DNA from: an uncultured Erythrobacter sp.
Lineage (GTDB): Bacteria; Pseudomonadota; Alphaproteobacteria; Sphingomonadales; Sphingomonadaceae
Assembly (NCBI GenBank): GCA_947488085.1
Contig: CANKYI010000001.1
Coordinates: 496,001-560,000 of the forward strand
Reading direction: 5' to 3'
Length of the DNA: 64,000 bases
In this document: positions 56,447 to 64,000 of the stretch, one piece after another
How the letters are laid out: every line of letters begins with the position of its first letter
Numbering within the stretch: the stretch's first letter is position 1
Position numbers and translations under genes: made by a program
Notes under the pieces: generated by a model
The model's input: only the letters and a program-made list of their open reading frames with translations
Told to the model about the DNA's origin: nothing
Database searches by the model: none

Positions 56447-59400
56447 TTATTCCGCCGCAATCAGCGCCGCTTCACCCAAATCCACACTGACGAGGCGCGA
56501 GACGCCTTTTTCAGCCATAGTCACACCGAACAATCGGTGCATCCGGCTCATCGTGACAGCGTTATGCGTGACGATAAGATAGCGCGTCTTGGTCGTGCGA
56601 ACCATGGAATCGAGTAAGTCGCAGAAGCGCTCCACATTGGCATCATCCAGCGGCGCATCGACCTCATCGAGCACACAAATCGGCGCGGGATTGGTCAGGA
56701 ACAGCGCAAAAATTAGGGCGGTTGCGGTCAGCGCTTGCTCTCCACCTGAAAGCAATGAGAGCGATTGCAGGCGTTTGCCCGGAGGTTGAGCGTAAATCTC
56801 TAGACCCGCTTCCAATGGATCGTCGCTATCGACCAGTGCGAGGTGCGCCTGACCCCCTTGAAACAATCGTGTGAACAAGACGCGGAAATGTCCGTCGACC
56901 TCTTCAAATGCGGTACGCAAACGTTCGCGGCCCTCGCGGTTGAGATTGCCGATGGAGCCGCGCAACCGGCCCACCGCTTCGGTCAATTCCGCCTGTTCAC
57001 TGGCGCTGCTGCCGTGCTCTTCTTCGATCCGCGCGAGTTCTTCGGCGGCGACCAGATTGACCGGTCCGATGCGTTCGCGGCTGGCGGTTAGGCGGTCCAT
57101 TTCCTCCGATTCCTCGGTGGCGGGCTTGATGTCGTCCTCAGCAAAATCGAACCGCTCGGCCAGCAGTGGGGGAGGGCATTGAAACCGTTCACCAGAAATG
57201 CGCGCCATCTCGCTGCGGCGGGTTTCTTGGTTCTCGGCACGCGCGACCAATCCGGCACGACCCTCGCGCGCTGTGGCCAGCGCCTCTTGGCAGGCCGCCA
57301 GCCTATGGTCAGCAACACCGCAAACATCCCGGCACGCATCCATCGCAGCCTGCGCCGCTTCCAGCTCCTGCGTCAGTCGCGAGCGCACCGCATCGCCCTG
57401 TTCAATCTCGGCGATCAAAGCGGCTGGTTTTGCTGCGATAACCGCACGCTCTTCCTCAATTTCCTCCAGCCTGCGACCGGCCTCTGCGACCCGCGCGGCA
57501 GCCTCACCAGACCGCGCTTTCCAGCCCGAATGGTCGGATTGTTGCGCGGCGAATCTCTCTCGCGAAACGGCCAGCGCCTGATCATGCGCGGCGAGTTGGG
57601 CCAAGGCAGCCTGAACCGAAGTTTTGGCCGCCTCATGCTTGGCTTGTGCTGCATCCAACGCGGCGCGTCCGGCATCGGGTGCAGGCAGAGTGGCGCGCGC
57701 GTCTTGCGCAGTAGTCAGGTCGCCTTTGGCTCCATCCAACTGTTCGTCGAGATCGCTGGAAGATGCGGCGAGCTCTTCCAGCCGGGTAGCGATCCGTTCC
57801 TTGGCAGCTTCTGCTTGGTCGAGGGCGCGTAGAGCAGCGCGCTCACCATCTATTGCGCCAGCGATACCGCGTTCTTGTGCGACCAGAGCGGTTTGCAAAG
57901 CGGATAGTTCTTCGCGTGCGGATGTTTCATCTTGAGCTGCATTGTCAGCCGCACTGCGCAAGTCAGGCAACTGCGTCTTGAGTTCGCTAAGCCGGTTTGC
58001 CGCTTCCAATTGCGCGGCTTCTGCTGATCCTTCGCCGCGCGCAACAAAGCCGTCCCACCGGCGCAAATGGCCACCTTTTGTGACCAGCCATTCCCCGGGG
58101 CCAAGCGCGCGACCATCATCGGCATCGACGCAATGGACCAGAGCCAGCCGGGCACGCAATTCCTCGGGGCAATCGCTGACATGGGTTAGCAAGCTGTCGG
58201 ACAATGGCGCAGGCGCGTTGCTGCCCGTCCAATAACGCCCGTCGCTATCAGCAACCGGCGCGCCCAAGGGTGACTTTGCATCGCGGCCCAGAACAGCGGC
58301 GATGGCGCGTTCATACCCTTTGGCAACGCGCACTTTGTCGAGTGCAGCGGGCAATCCCTCGCGACTTTTTGCGCGTTTCTCTCTCGCATCCCGGTCGCGG
58401 GTGAGGGCGGTGTATTCGCGTTCAATCCCTGCCAGTTCGGCTTTGGCTGCGCTCAGGGTTGTGGCGGCTTCATCGCGGGCGGTTTGCAATTCGCCTTTGC
58501 GCAGGCGGTCTGCTTCCAGTTTGGTTCGCAAAACCGCAACTTCGCTTGCCGCTGCATCCGCTGCCTCGCGCGCCGCGATCACATCGGCCTCGCTGTCACC
58601 AGCCTCTGCCAACTCGGCCCGTGCCGCTGCGATCCGCTCGCCTTCGCGTGTAAGTCGAGCAAGGCGTGTTTCGGCTTGTTCAATGGCTGCCTCTGCGACG
58701 CGCCATTCGGCCTCTACCCCCGCATGGTCGGCGGTTGCTTTGGCCAATGCGAGTTCGGCGGTTCGGCTGGCGCGTTCGGTTTGTTCGGCGGCGTTCACGA
58801 GAGCGGGGCGCTGCGCATCGGCATCGGCGACGCCTTTGCGTGAGGCCTCCAATTCCCGTTCCAATTTCGCCAAGGCATCGGCGGCATCATTGGTCAACCG
58901 GTCGGCGGCAATGCGATCTTCTTCAAGCCGATTGCGTTGACGCTCCAGATCCGCAAGGCGCGTTTCGGCGGCCTCCAGTTTCTGTGACAAGGCCGCCATG
59001 CGGTGCCCATGCGCGCTCGCATCATCGCGGCGATCGGCCAGTTCCTCGCGCGCATCCGACATCCGCTCAGCAGCCTCGGCCTGTTCTTTCTGCGCCGTGT
59101 CAGCGGCCAATTTCGCTTCGGCGACGCGAGCCTCTGCACCCTCTGCTGCTTCGCGCGCTTCCTTTGCAGCGGCCGCCGCATCTCGCCAACGCGCGAAAAC
59201 CAAACGCGCCTCTGCATGTTGAATTTGCTCGGTCAGCTTGGTGTAGCGTTCGGCCTGTTTTGCCTGCCGCCGCAGCGAGTTCATCTGCGAATCCAGACCC
59301 GCCATCAGGTCTTCGAGCCGCTCCAGGTTCTTCTCGGTAGAGCGCAGTTTGCTCTCGGCATCCTTGCGCCGCACATGCAGCCCGGCAATCCCGGCAGCTT

Positions 59401-59869
59401 CTTCCAGCATCATGCGGCGTTCGGCGGGCTTTGCGGCGATCACTTGCGCGATCTTGCCTTGGCTCACCAAAGCGGGCGAATGCGCGCCCGTCGCGGCATC
59501 GGCAAACGTCAGCGAGACGTCTTTCGCCCGAACATCGCGGCCATTGACGCGGTAGGCACTGCCTGCACCGCGCTCAATCCGGCGGGTGACCACCAGTTCC
59601 TCGTCCTCATCATCGCTGGCGTGCAGGACGACCTCGGCAAAGGCGCGGGCAGGGCGGGTGTCTGTGCCCGCAAAGATGACATCCTCCATCCCGCCAGAGC
59701 GCATGGACTTGGGCGAGTTTTCACCCATCACCCAGCGTATCGCTTCGAGCAGGTTGGATTTGCCGCACCCATTGGGCCCCACAACCCCTGTGAGGCCGGG
59801 TTCAATGCGCAGTTCAGCCGGCTCTACAAAGCTCTTAAATCCAGAGAGTTTGAGGCGGCTGATTTGCAT
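56447..59869 (-). CDS. smc: Chromosome segregation protein SMC
   Basis: SMC with ScpAB compacts and segregates the chromosome. The 1140-residue protein has Walker A GPNGCGKSN at residues 31-38, a first coiled coil (about 170-490), the hinge in the middle, a second coiled coil, and the C-terminal LSGGEQALTA signature and CVLDEVDAPLDD Walker B. The heads and hinge appear complete and the length is normal. It follows the DsbA-like gene by 18 bases on the minus strand. Confidence 0.97.
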   Translation of the reverse strand: MQISRLKLSGFKSFVEPAELRIEPGLTGVVGPNGCGKSNLLEAIRWVMGENSPKSMRSGGMEDVIFAGTDTRPARAFAEVVLHASDDEDEELVVTRRIERGAGSAYRVNGRDVRAKDVSLTFADAATGAHSPALVSQGKIAQVIAAKPAERRMMLEEAAGIAGLHVRRKDAESKLRSTEKNLERLEDLMAGLDSQMNSLRRQAKQAERYTKLTEQIQHAEARLVFARWRDAAAAAKEAREAAEGAEARVAEAKLAADTAQKEQAEAAERMSDAREELADRRDDASAHGHRMAALSQKLEAAETRLADLERQRNRLEEDRIAADRLTNDAADALAKLERELEASRKGVADADAQRPALVNAAEQTERASRTAELALAKATADHAGVEAEWRVAEAAIEQAETRLARLTREGERIAAARAELAEAGDSEADVIAAREAADAAASEVAVLRTKLEADRLRKGELQTARDEAATTLSAAKAELAGIEREYTALTRDRDAREKRAKSREGLPAALDKVRVAKGYERAIAAVLGRDAKSPLGAPVADSDGRYWTGSNAPAPLSDSLLTHVSDCPEELRARLALVHCVDADDGRALGPGEWLVTKGGHLRRWDGFVARGEGSAEAAQLEAANRLSELKTQLPDLRSAADNAAQDETSAREELSALQTALVAQERGIAGAIDGERAALRALDQAEAAKERIATRLEELAASSSDLDEQLDGAKGDLTTAQDARATLPAPDAGRAALDAAQAKHEAAKTSVQAALAQLAAHDQALAVSRERFAAQQSDHSGWKARSGEAAARVAEAGRRLEEIEEERAVIAAKPAALIAEIEQGDAVRSRLTQELEAAQAAMDACRDVCGVADHRLAACQEALATAREGRAGLVARAENQETRRSEMARISGERFQCPPPLLAERFDFAEDDIKPATEESEEMDRLTASRERIGPVNLVAAEELARIEEEHGSSASEQAELTEAVGRLRGSIGNLNREGRERLRTAFEEVDGHFRVLFTRLFQGGQAHLALVDSDDPLEAGLEIYAQPPGKRLQSLSLLSGGEQALTATALIFALFLTNPAPICVLDEVDAPLDDANVERFCDLLDSMVRTTKTRYLIVTHNAVTMSRMHRLFGVTMAEKGVSRLVSVDLGEAALIAAE

Positions 59870-59887
59870 GGGCGGTAGTGTTTGGCC

Positions 59888-60634
59888 TTATTCTTGACGG
59901 GCGCCGGCGCGTTGCAGCCGCGCTTCGATGTCCGACCAACTGCGAATGTCGAGCTTGTTACCGTTTAGGATAAAGGTCGGGGTCGAGGTGATCCCCAGCT
60001 CATCGGCTTGGGTCGATGAATTGGTGGCGATGGCTTCAACCTTCGCCGTATCGGCGAGGCAGGCGCGCTGTTGATCAGCGGAAAGCCCGCGTGCAGCGAA
60101 GAAATCGATCAAACCTGCGGCTTGGGCGATTTGGATAAAGCGCTGTTCTGTCGGCGCCTCTCCTGCGGCCTGATATGCGGCGCCGTTCTGGTTTACCGCT
60201 GCAAAGGTTTGTTCAAGGTTCTGCCAAGCCTGATCAGAGAGCACTTGCATGTTTTCCTTGGCCCCGCAGCGCACCAAAGTTGCGATGGTGAGGTCAATCG
60301 GATCGCGCACCAGATTGCGTTGTTCAAAGCTGACGACGCCAGTTGCGATATACTCTTTCAACGGGTCTTTGCCGGTTGCGGAGAATTGCGCGCAAGCACC
60401 GCAAGTGTGCGATGCATATTCGACCAGCTTCAATGGCGCGTCCGGATTGCCGAGAACATAGCCATCGTCTTCGCTGACCGTGACCGTTTCGCCCCAATTG
60501 GTCCCGTCGGGCGCGGGGATCGCAGCAATCAGTTCGCCATTTTCCGTATCGCCTTCTTCGCCGCCACATGCGGCCAGAGCGAGCGCCAACGGAGCAGCGA
60601 GCGAGAATTTGAGCAAGGTGCGGGTCGATTTCAT
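59888..60634 (-). CDS. DsbA-family thioredoxin-fold lipoprotein (CGAC)
   Basis: The 248-residue protein has a lipoprotein signal with the lipid-attachment Cys23 (ALAAC), then a thioredoxin-type domain with the CGAC redox motif at 78-81 and a DsbA-like helical insert. A cis-proline segment STPTFILNG occurs near residue 218. It likely oxidises or isomerises thiols in the periplasm, tethered to a membrane. The start at 60634 is chosen because AAAGGA lies nine bases upstream; the ATG at 60640 lies too close to that site. It sits between a second DsbA-like gene and smc. Confidence 0.88.
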   Translation of the reverse strand: MKSTRTLLKFSLAAPLALALAACGGEEGDTENGELIAAIPAPDGTNWGETVTVSEDDGYVLGNPDAPLKLVEYASHTCGACAQFSATGKDPLKEYIATGVVSFEQRNLVRDPIDLTIATLVRCGAKENMQVLSDQAWQNLEQTFAAVNQNGAAYQAAGEAPTEQRFIQIAQAAGLIDFFAARGLSADQQRACLADTAKVEAIATNSSTQADELGITSTPTFILNGNKLDIRSWSDIEARLQRAGARQE

Positions 60635-60760
60635 GTCCATTGGTCCTTTGGTCCAGACTATAATGATGCGCTGCTTCTAAGAAAGCGGGTTGCCCATGCG
60701 CTTGTGCAAAAATGTGTCAAATATGTGAAAAACTCAGGTGAAACTCGATCAGCGACTGAT

Positions 60761-61510
60761 TCACTGTGCCCGATCGGGACGGAATCGCTCTACAATGACA
60801 GGATAAAGTGCGTCCCAAGTGTGCACATTCGGCAGCAACTCGCCATCGAGGGCAAAGCTGGGTGTGTCGGGCATCGCAAATTCTTCTGCGTCCGCATTAC
60901 CGTTTTCGATCAACCTCTGCGCAGCCCGGTTATCGCCAAGGCAGCGATTGATCTCCACCCGTGAGACACCGCGCGCGATCAACATATCGTCAAAGTCCAG
61001 CGCCTGTGCTGCATTCATCCGCGCCGTTCGCCCGCCGCGTTCCCAAATTGCGCGTTGACTGGCAGATGCGGATTGCACCTTGGGCAGCCATGTGCCCTGC
61101 CGCATCAGGAACGTCCTGTGACGGTCCTTAAAGCCTGACGGCTCCCCGCATTGCACCAGTAGAGATATGGTAAGGTCGAGGGCGTTTCGGATCACCGGGC
61201 GCACTTCAACAGTCATATGCCCCGGCGCTAGCACTGCGAGGTCCAGCGCACCTTCGCCTTGGCGTGCGAACATCGCGCAATCCGTGCAGGTGTAGCTGAT
61301 AAATTCGATCAAGGCTGCATCGGCTTCAGGATTACCGATAATGTGGCCGCGCTCTGTCCGCGATACCTCGGCGTGCCAAGCCTTGCCTGAGCTACCTTCA
61401 AATGCGCTGCGCGGGTCGGACAATTGGTTTTCCGATCCGCGATCTTGCGCAGAAGCGGGGAGGCAGAGCGCGGATGCTGCGACAAATGCCCCCAAAATCG
61501 CGGTCTTCAC
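60761..61510 (-). CDS. DsbA-family thioredoxin-fold protein (CTDC)
   Basis: The 249-residue protein has a Sec signal peptide (ending PASAQ) and a thioredoxin fold with CTDC at residues 75-78, plus a PDTPSFALDG cis-proline loop. It is a paralog of the next gene downstream, with the same domain order but without the lipid-anchor signal. Periplasmic thiol oxidoreductase activity is likely. The start overlaps the dciA stop by four bases (ATGA), so the three minus-strand genes upstream of smc look like one unit. Confidence 0.87.
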   Translation of the reverse strand: MKTAILGAFVAASALCLPASAQDRGSENQLSDPRSAFEGSSGKAWHAEVSRTERGHIIGNPEADAALIEFISYTCTDCAMFARQGEGALDLAVLAPGHMTVEVRPVIRNALDLTISLLVQCGEPSGFKDRHRTFLMRQGTWLPKVQSASASQRAIWERGGRTARMNAAQALDFDDMLIARGVSRVEINRCLGDNRAAQRLIENGNADAEEFAMPDTPSFALDGELLPNVHTWDALYPVIVERFRPDRAQ

Positions 61511-62076
61511 GTCTCGTCCTTATCCTCTTTGTCGCTCATACTGCGCGCCAGTGATTCCAGCACTGTGCGCAGTTCCGGATCGCCAATATCGCGCAGGCTG
61601 TCTCCCAATTCCATTGGGATCGGCTTGATCGAAGGCGGCGGCTTCGGACGCTCTTCAGCAGTTGGCGGCTTAACCGGGCCTTGCCGAATTTTCGCGCGTG
61701 CGACGGCGTTGTAGCCAAAGAAGCGGTTCACCCGCTCGATAATCTCAGGGATCACCTGCTGGATTAAAGGCGCATGAGCAGGTGCGACGACCAATTGCAG
61801 GATCCCTTCGGATTTCTCGCCGGGCGGGAAACGGATCGCCTCTGGTGAACAGATGCGGGCATGGGTGGGGCCGACAATCTCGGGCCACCGAGTGACAACC
61901 GAGCTTTGCACAAAGCCAAAGCGGCGAAACGCTGTGCGCCCGATATGCGGCATCAGGTCGCCGACCGCCTTTGCCGTGCCGCCACGGGGACGCGTGTAAG
62001 GCTTTGCGGTTTTCCTGCGCGCTTTGGGTTTTCCCGGAGTGTTTGAGCTGTCGCTTCCCATCTTGGGCGCAGCCAT
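61507..62076 (-). CDS. DciA/DUF721-family protein
   Basis: DciA is thought to help load the replicative helicase DnaB in bacteria that lack DnaC. The 189-residue protein has the basic N-terminal tail, then VGDLMPHIGRTAFRRFGFVQSSVVTRWPEIVG, the core text of DUF721, and a KH-like domain ending GYNAVARAKIRQGPVK. It is coupled by an ATGA overlap to a DsbA-like gene and is divergent from mutY with only 14 bases between the starts. The long acidic C-terminal tail is not typical. Confidence 0.8.
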   Translation of the reverse strand: MAAPKMGSDSSNTPGKPKARRKTAKPYTRPRGGTAKAVGDLMPHIGRTAFRRFGFVQSSVVTRWPEIVGPTHARICSPEAIRFPPGEKSEGILQLVVAPAHAPLIQQVIPEIIERVNRFFGYNAVARAKIRQGPVKPPTAEERPKPPPSIKPIPMELGDSLRDIGDPELRTVLESLARSMSDKEDKDET

Positions 62077-62090
62077 GCCATAGGCCCGGT

Positions 62091-63128
62091 GTGACCGCTA
62101 GCTTATCTGACATTGTGCTCCACTGGTATGATGCGCATGCCCGCGCGCTGCCGTGGCGCAATCCGCCCGGCGACCCGCGCCCCAGCGATGATGCGTGGCC
62201 CTATCGTGTGTGGTTGTCCGAGGTGATGCTGCAACAGACCACCGTTGCTGCGGTGAAGCCGTACTTTGCGAAGTTCGTGGCGACGTGGCCGACTGTCTTT
62301 GACCTTGCGAAGGCGAGCGAGGATGACGTCATGGCGGCGTGGGCGGGGCTGGGATATTATTCGCGGGCGCGCAATTTGGTTAAGTGTGCAGCAGAGGTCG
62401 CGGCGCGCGGGGGCTTTCCGGAAACTGAGGATGAGCTGCGCGAATTGCCGGGGTTGGGCGCGTATACAGCGGCCTCGATTGCGGCGATTGCCTTTGGTCA
62501 GCGGGCCGTGGTGGTCGATGCGAATGTGGAGCGAGTGGTGTCGCGCCTGTTCGCGATTGAGAAGCCTTTGCCCGGTGCGCGCAAGGCGATCCGCGCGGCG
62601 GCTGAGACGATCACACCAGACGTACGCGCAGGCGATTTTGCGCAAGGGATGATGGATCTCGGCTCGCAAATCTGCACCAGCAAAGCGCCGCGTTGTCTGC
62701 TATGTCCGTTGAGCGATTTATGCATTGCTCGCAAGGGTGGAGAACCGGAACGCCTGCCAATCAAACCGCCGAAAAAAGCTAAGCCCGAACGCACCGGGAC
62801 GGCTTACTGGATAGAGCGTGATGGTCAGGTCTGGCTCACCACACGGCCCGGGACAGGGATGCTGGGGGGAATGCGCGCGCTGCCCGATGATGGTTGGAGC
62901 GCACAAGATGATGGTTCTAGTGAGCCGCCGATAGAGGGTAAAATCGAGGAGCTAGGCGCAGTCCGCCACACCTTCACTCACGCGCATCTCACACTCAGAA
63001 TCGTGCGGCTAACGCCAACAGAATACCCCGTCGGCAAAGGTGACTGGTGGGGTGTTGATCGGATTGAGGATGCGGGCCTGCCGACTTTGTTCGCAAAGGC
63101 TGCGCGGCTGGCGCTTGCTCAGGAATAG
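62091..63128 (+). CDS. mutY: A/G-specific adenine glycosylase MutY
   Basis: MutY removes adenine paired with 8-oxoguanine. The 345-residue protein has catalytic Glu44 in SEVMLQQT and Asp143 in VVDANVERV, the helix-hairpin-helix LPGLGAYTA, and the [4Fe-4S] ligands Cys195, Cys202, Cys205 and Cys211 (spacing 6-2-5). A NUDIX-like C-terminal domain follows. The start is the GTG at 62091, because the family text begins there; a longer frame from 61971 would overlap dciA. The very short intergenic region means the mutY and dciA promoters overlap each other's coding starts. Confidence 0.94.
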   Translation: MTASLSDIVLHWYDAHARALPWRNPPGDPRPSDDAWPYRVWLSEVMLQQTTVAAVKPYFAKFVATWPTVFDLAKASEDDVMAAWAGLGYYSRARNLVKCAAEVAARGGFPETEDELRELPGLGAYTAASIAAIAFGQRAVVVDANVERVVSRLFAIEKPLPGARKAIRAAAETITPDVRAGDFAQGMMDLGSQICTSKAPRCLLCPLSDLCIARKGGEPERLPIKPPKKAKPERTGTAYWIERDGQVWLTTRPGTGMLGGMRALPDDGWSAQDDGSSEPPIEGKIEELGAVRHTFTHAHLTLRIVRLTPTEYPVGKGDWWGVDRIEDAGLPTLFAKAARLALAQE

Positions 63129-63152
63129 GCGCTCAAAGACAAGTGCTGAGCA

Positions 63153-63374
63153 TCAAACGAGCCCACCACCCAAGCTCAGGCGCACAACCGCGATCAGACC
63201 GACGATAAGGCAGAAATTGCGCCCGCCATTGCTGGATGACAACGCGCCGAACGCGATGCCGATCACGATAAGAGGCAATGCGACCCAATTCGCCCACCCC
63301 AAAAGCGGGATTTGCGCAGGGATGACGATGATCAGGCTGACGATGCCAAATAGATAAGCAAATAGATTTCCCAT
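63153..63374 (-). CDS. Small hydrophobic membrane protein, unknown
   Basis: The 73-residue protein has two or three hydrophobic spans (about 5-22, 30-45 and 53-68) and no recognisable domain. No strong ribosome binding site precedes the ATG at 63374. It is convergent with mutY and divergent from the serine hydrolase gene. Function unknown. Confidence 0.5.
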   Translation of the reverse strand: MGNLFAYLFGIVSLIIVIPAQIPLLGWANWVALPLIVIGIAFGALSSSNGGRNFCLIVGLIAVVRLSLGGGLV

Positions 63375-63504
63375 GTGTGTTATATGGGTACTACACCTGC
63401 TGATTTCAAGACTCTCAAAACAAGTCTCTTTTGACCACGCAATTGACGGTTCATCCTGACTCCCTCAAACAGGTGTCAAATAACCCTCTGAGAGAGAACC
63501 CCTG

Positions 63505-64000
63505 ATGGCATACCGCAACTTTGAAACCCTCGATGTCTCGCGCCGCTCCCTGTTTCGCGGCGGAGCATATATGGCCGGCGCCGCTGCACTGGCGGGCATG
63601 CCGTTTGGGCGGCACTTGCTGGCGCACAATATTGACGAAGCGTGGCCCAATGTTGCCGCGATGGCTCAAAAATACGTCTCCGACGGTAAGGTTGCCAACC
63701 TGCTGCTGACCTTTGGCACGGGGCAAGAGGATCACGCGCACACCGTCGGCGGCGGCACCCTTGCAAAGGGTTCCAATGCGATGGTCGACGAAAACACGCT
63801 CTACCGCATTTACTCCATGACAAAGCCGATCACCGGCATGGCGATCATGATGCTGATTGATGATGGGCTGCTGGGCCTCGATCAACCGCTTTATGATGTG
63901 CTGCCGGCCTACCGCGATATGCAGGTGCTGGTTGATCCAGAAGGGCCGCTGGAAGACACCGTCCCTGCTGATCGCCCGATTACCATGCGCCAACTGCTGA
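63505..64000 (+). CDS. Beta-lactamase-family serine hydrolase, truncated by the window edge
   Basis: The first 165 codons are in the window and the frame stays open to the right edge. A twin-arginine signal (SRRSLFRGGAYMAGAAALAG) suggests Tat export. The class C-like active-site motif SMTK follows at about residue 104 (YRIYSMTKPITG), then MMLIDDGLLGLDQPLYDVLPA, the usual neighbourhood of esterase EstB/penicillin-binding-like hydrolases. GAGAGAGAAC lies upstream of the ATG. Whether it is an esterase, a D-aminopeptidase or a beta-lactamase cannot be told without the rest. Confidence 0.85.
   Translation, partial: MAYRNFETLDVSRRSLFRGGAYMAGAAALAGMPFGRHLLAHNIDEAWPNVAAMAQKYVSDGKVANLLLTFGTGQEDHAHTVGGGTLAKGSNAMVDENTLYRIYSMTKPITGMAIMMLIDDGLLGLDQPLYDVLPAYRDMQVLVDPEGPLEDTVPADRPITMRQLL

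Noticed and set aside
60657-60662. TATAGT as a -10 box for the CGAC lipoprotein gene
   Set aside because: No credible -35 element lies 16-18 bases upstream; the nearest TTGACA is about 52 bases away.

Overview
The window is about 64 kb of a chromosome from an alphaproteobacterium, most likely Sphingomonadales and probably Erythrobacteraceae. Three things support this: an F1-ATPase operon separate from the Fo genes, the conserved run rpmF-plsX-fabH-ihfA-merR, and many sphingomonad-type small proteins (DUF1153, DUF4197, DUF2490, DciA/DUF721, a diverged lambda-type regulator). No tRNA, rRNA, CRISPR array, insertion sequence or prophage was seen. Gene density is high and no gap between genes exceeds about 260 bases. 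The placement rests on recognised protein families; no database search was possible.

Layout. 0-9.2 kb: an edge fragment, a SOUL haem-binding-like protein, a small SciP/DUF1153-like regulator, an exported prolyl oligopeptidase, then the minus-strand operon atpH-atpA-atpG-atpD-(unknown gene)-atpC ending in a strong terminator. 9.4-19.4 kb: a TauD-type dioxygenase behind a palindrome, a membrane-bound trypsin-like protease, an overlapping SRPBCC-ada-PEP mutase unit, a glutathione transferase, an iron-sulfur photolyase, priA and a DUF4197 lipoprotein. 19.4-25 kb: a DUF2490 outer-membrane protein, a transaldolase, cobT with a small membrane protein, a TIR-domain membrane protein and a nitroreductase.

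25.1-44.3 kb is the most striking region. It is a tight three-gene unit coding for an exported TPR-CHAT protease-like protein, a TpsB/ShlB-FhaC-type outer-membrane transporter and a giant secreted beta-helix protein of about 4756 residues (TpsA). The first two genes overlap by one base and the third starts at or just after the end of the second. The giant protein has a signal peptide, a diverged secretion domain, glycine-rich repeats, a 486-bp tandem repeat, a C-terminal cysteine pair and a pure Glu/Asp tail coded by a hexanucleotide repeat. My working idea is a two-partner secretion system with its own envelope-located CHAT peptidase.

44.4-64 kb returns to core metabolism and chromosome biology: cysS with a hydroxyacid dehydrogenase; an acetolactate-synthase-like enzyme with an aldehyde dehydrogenase; a LexA/CI-type S24 regulator with a clear inverted-repeat operator, divergent from two small genes; an MBL hydrolase and a MAPEG protein; rpmF-plsX-fabH-ihfA-merR; then smc, two DsbA-like proteins and dciA on the minus strand, divergent from mutY. 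A small membrane protein and the start of a beta-lactamase-family serine hydrolase close the window.
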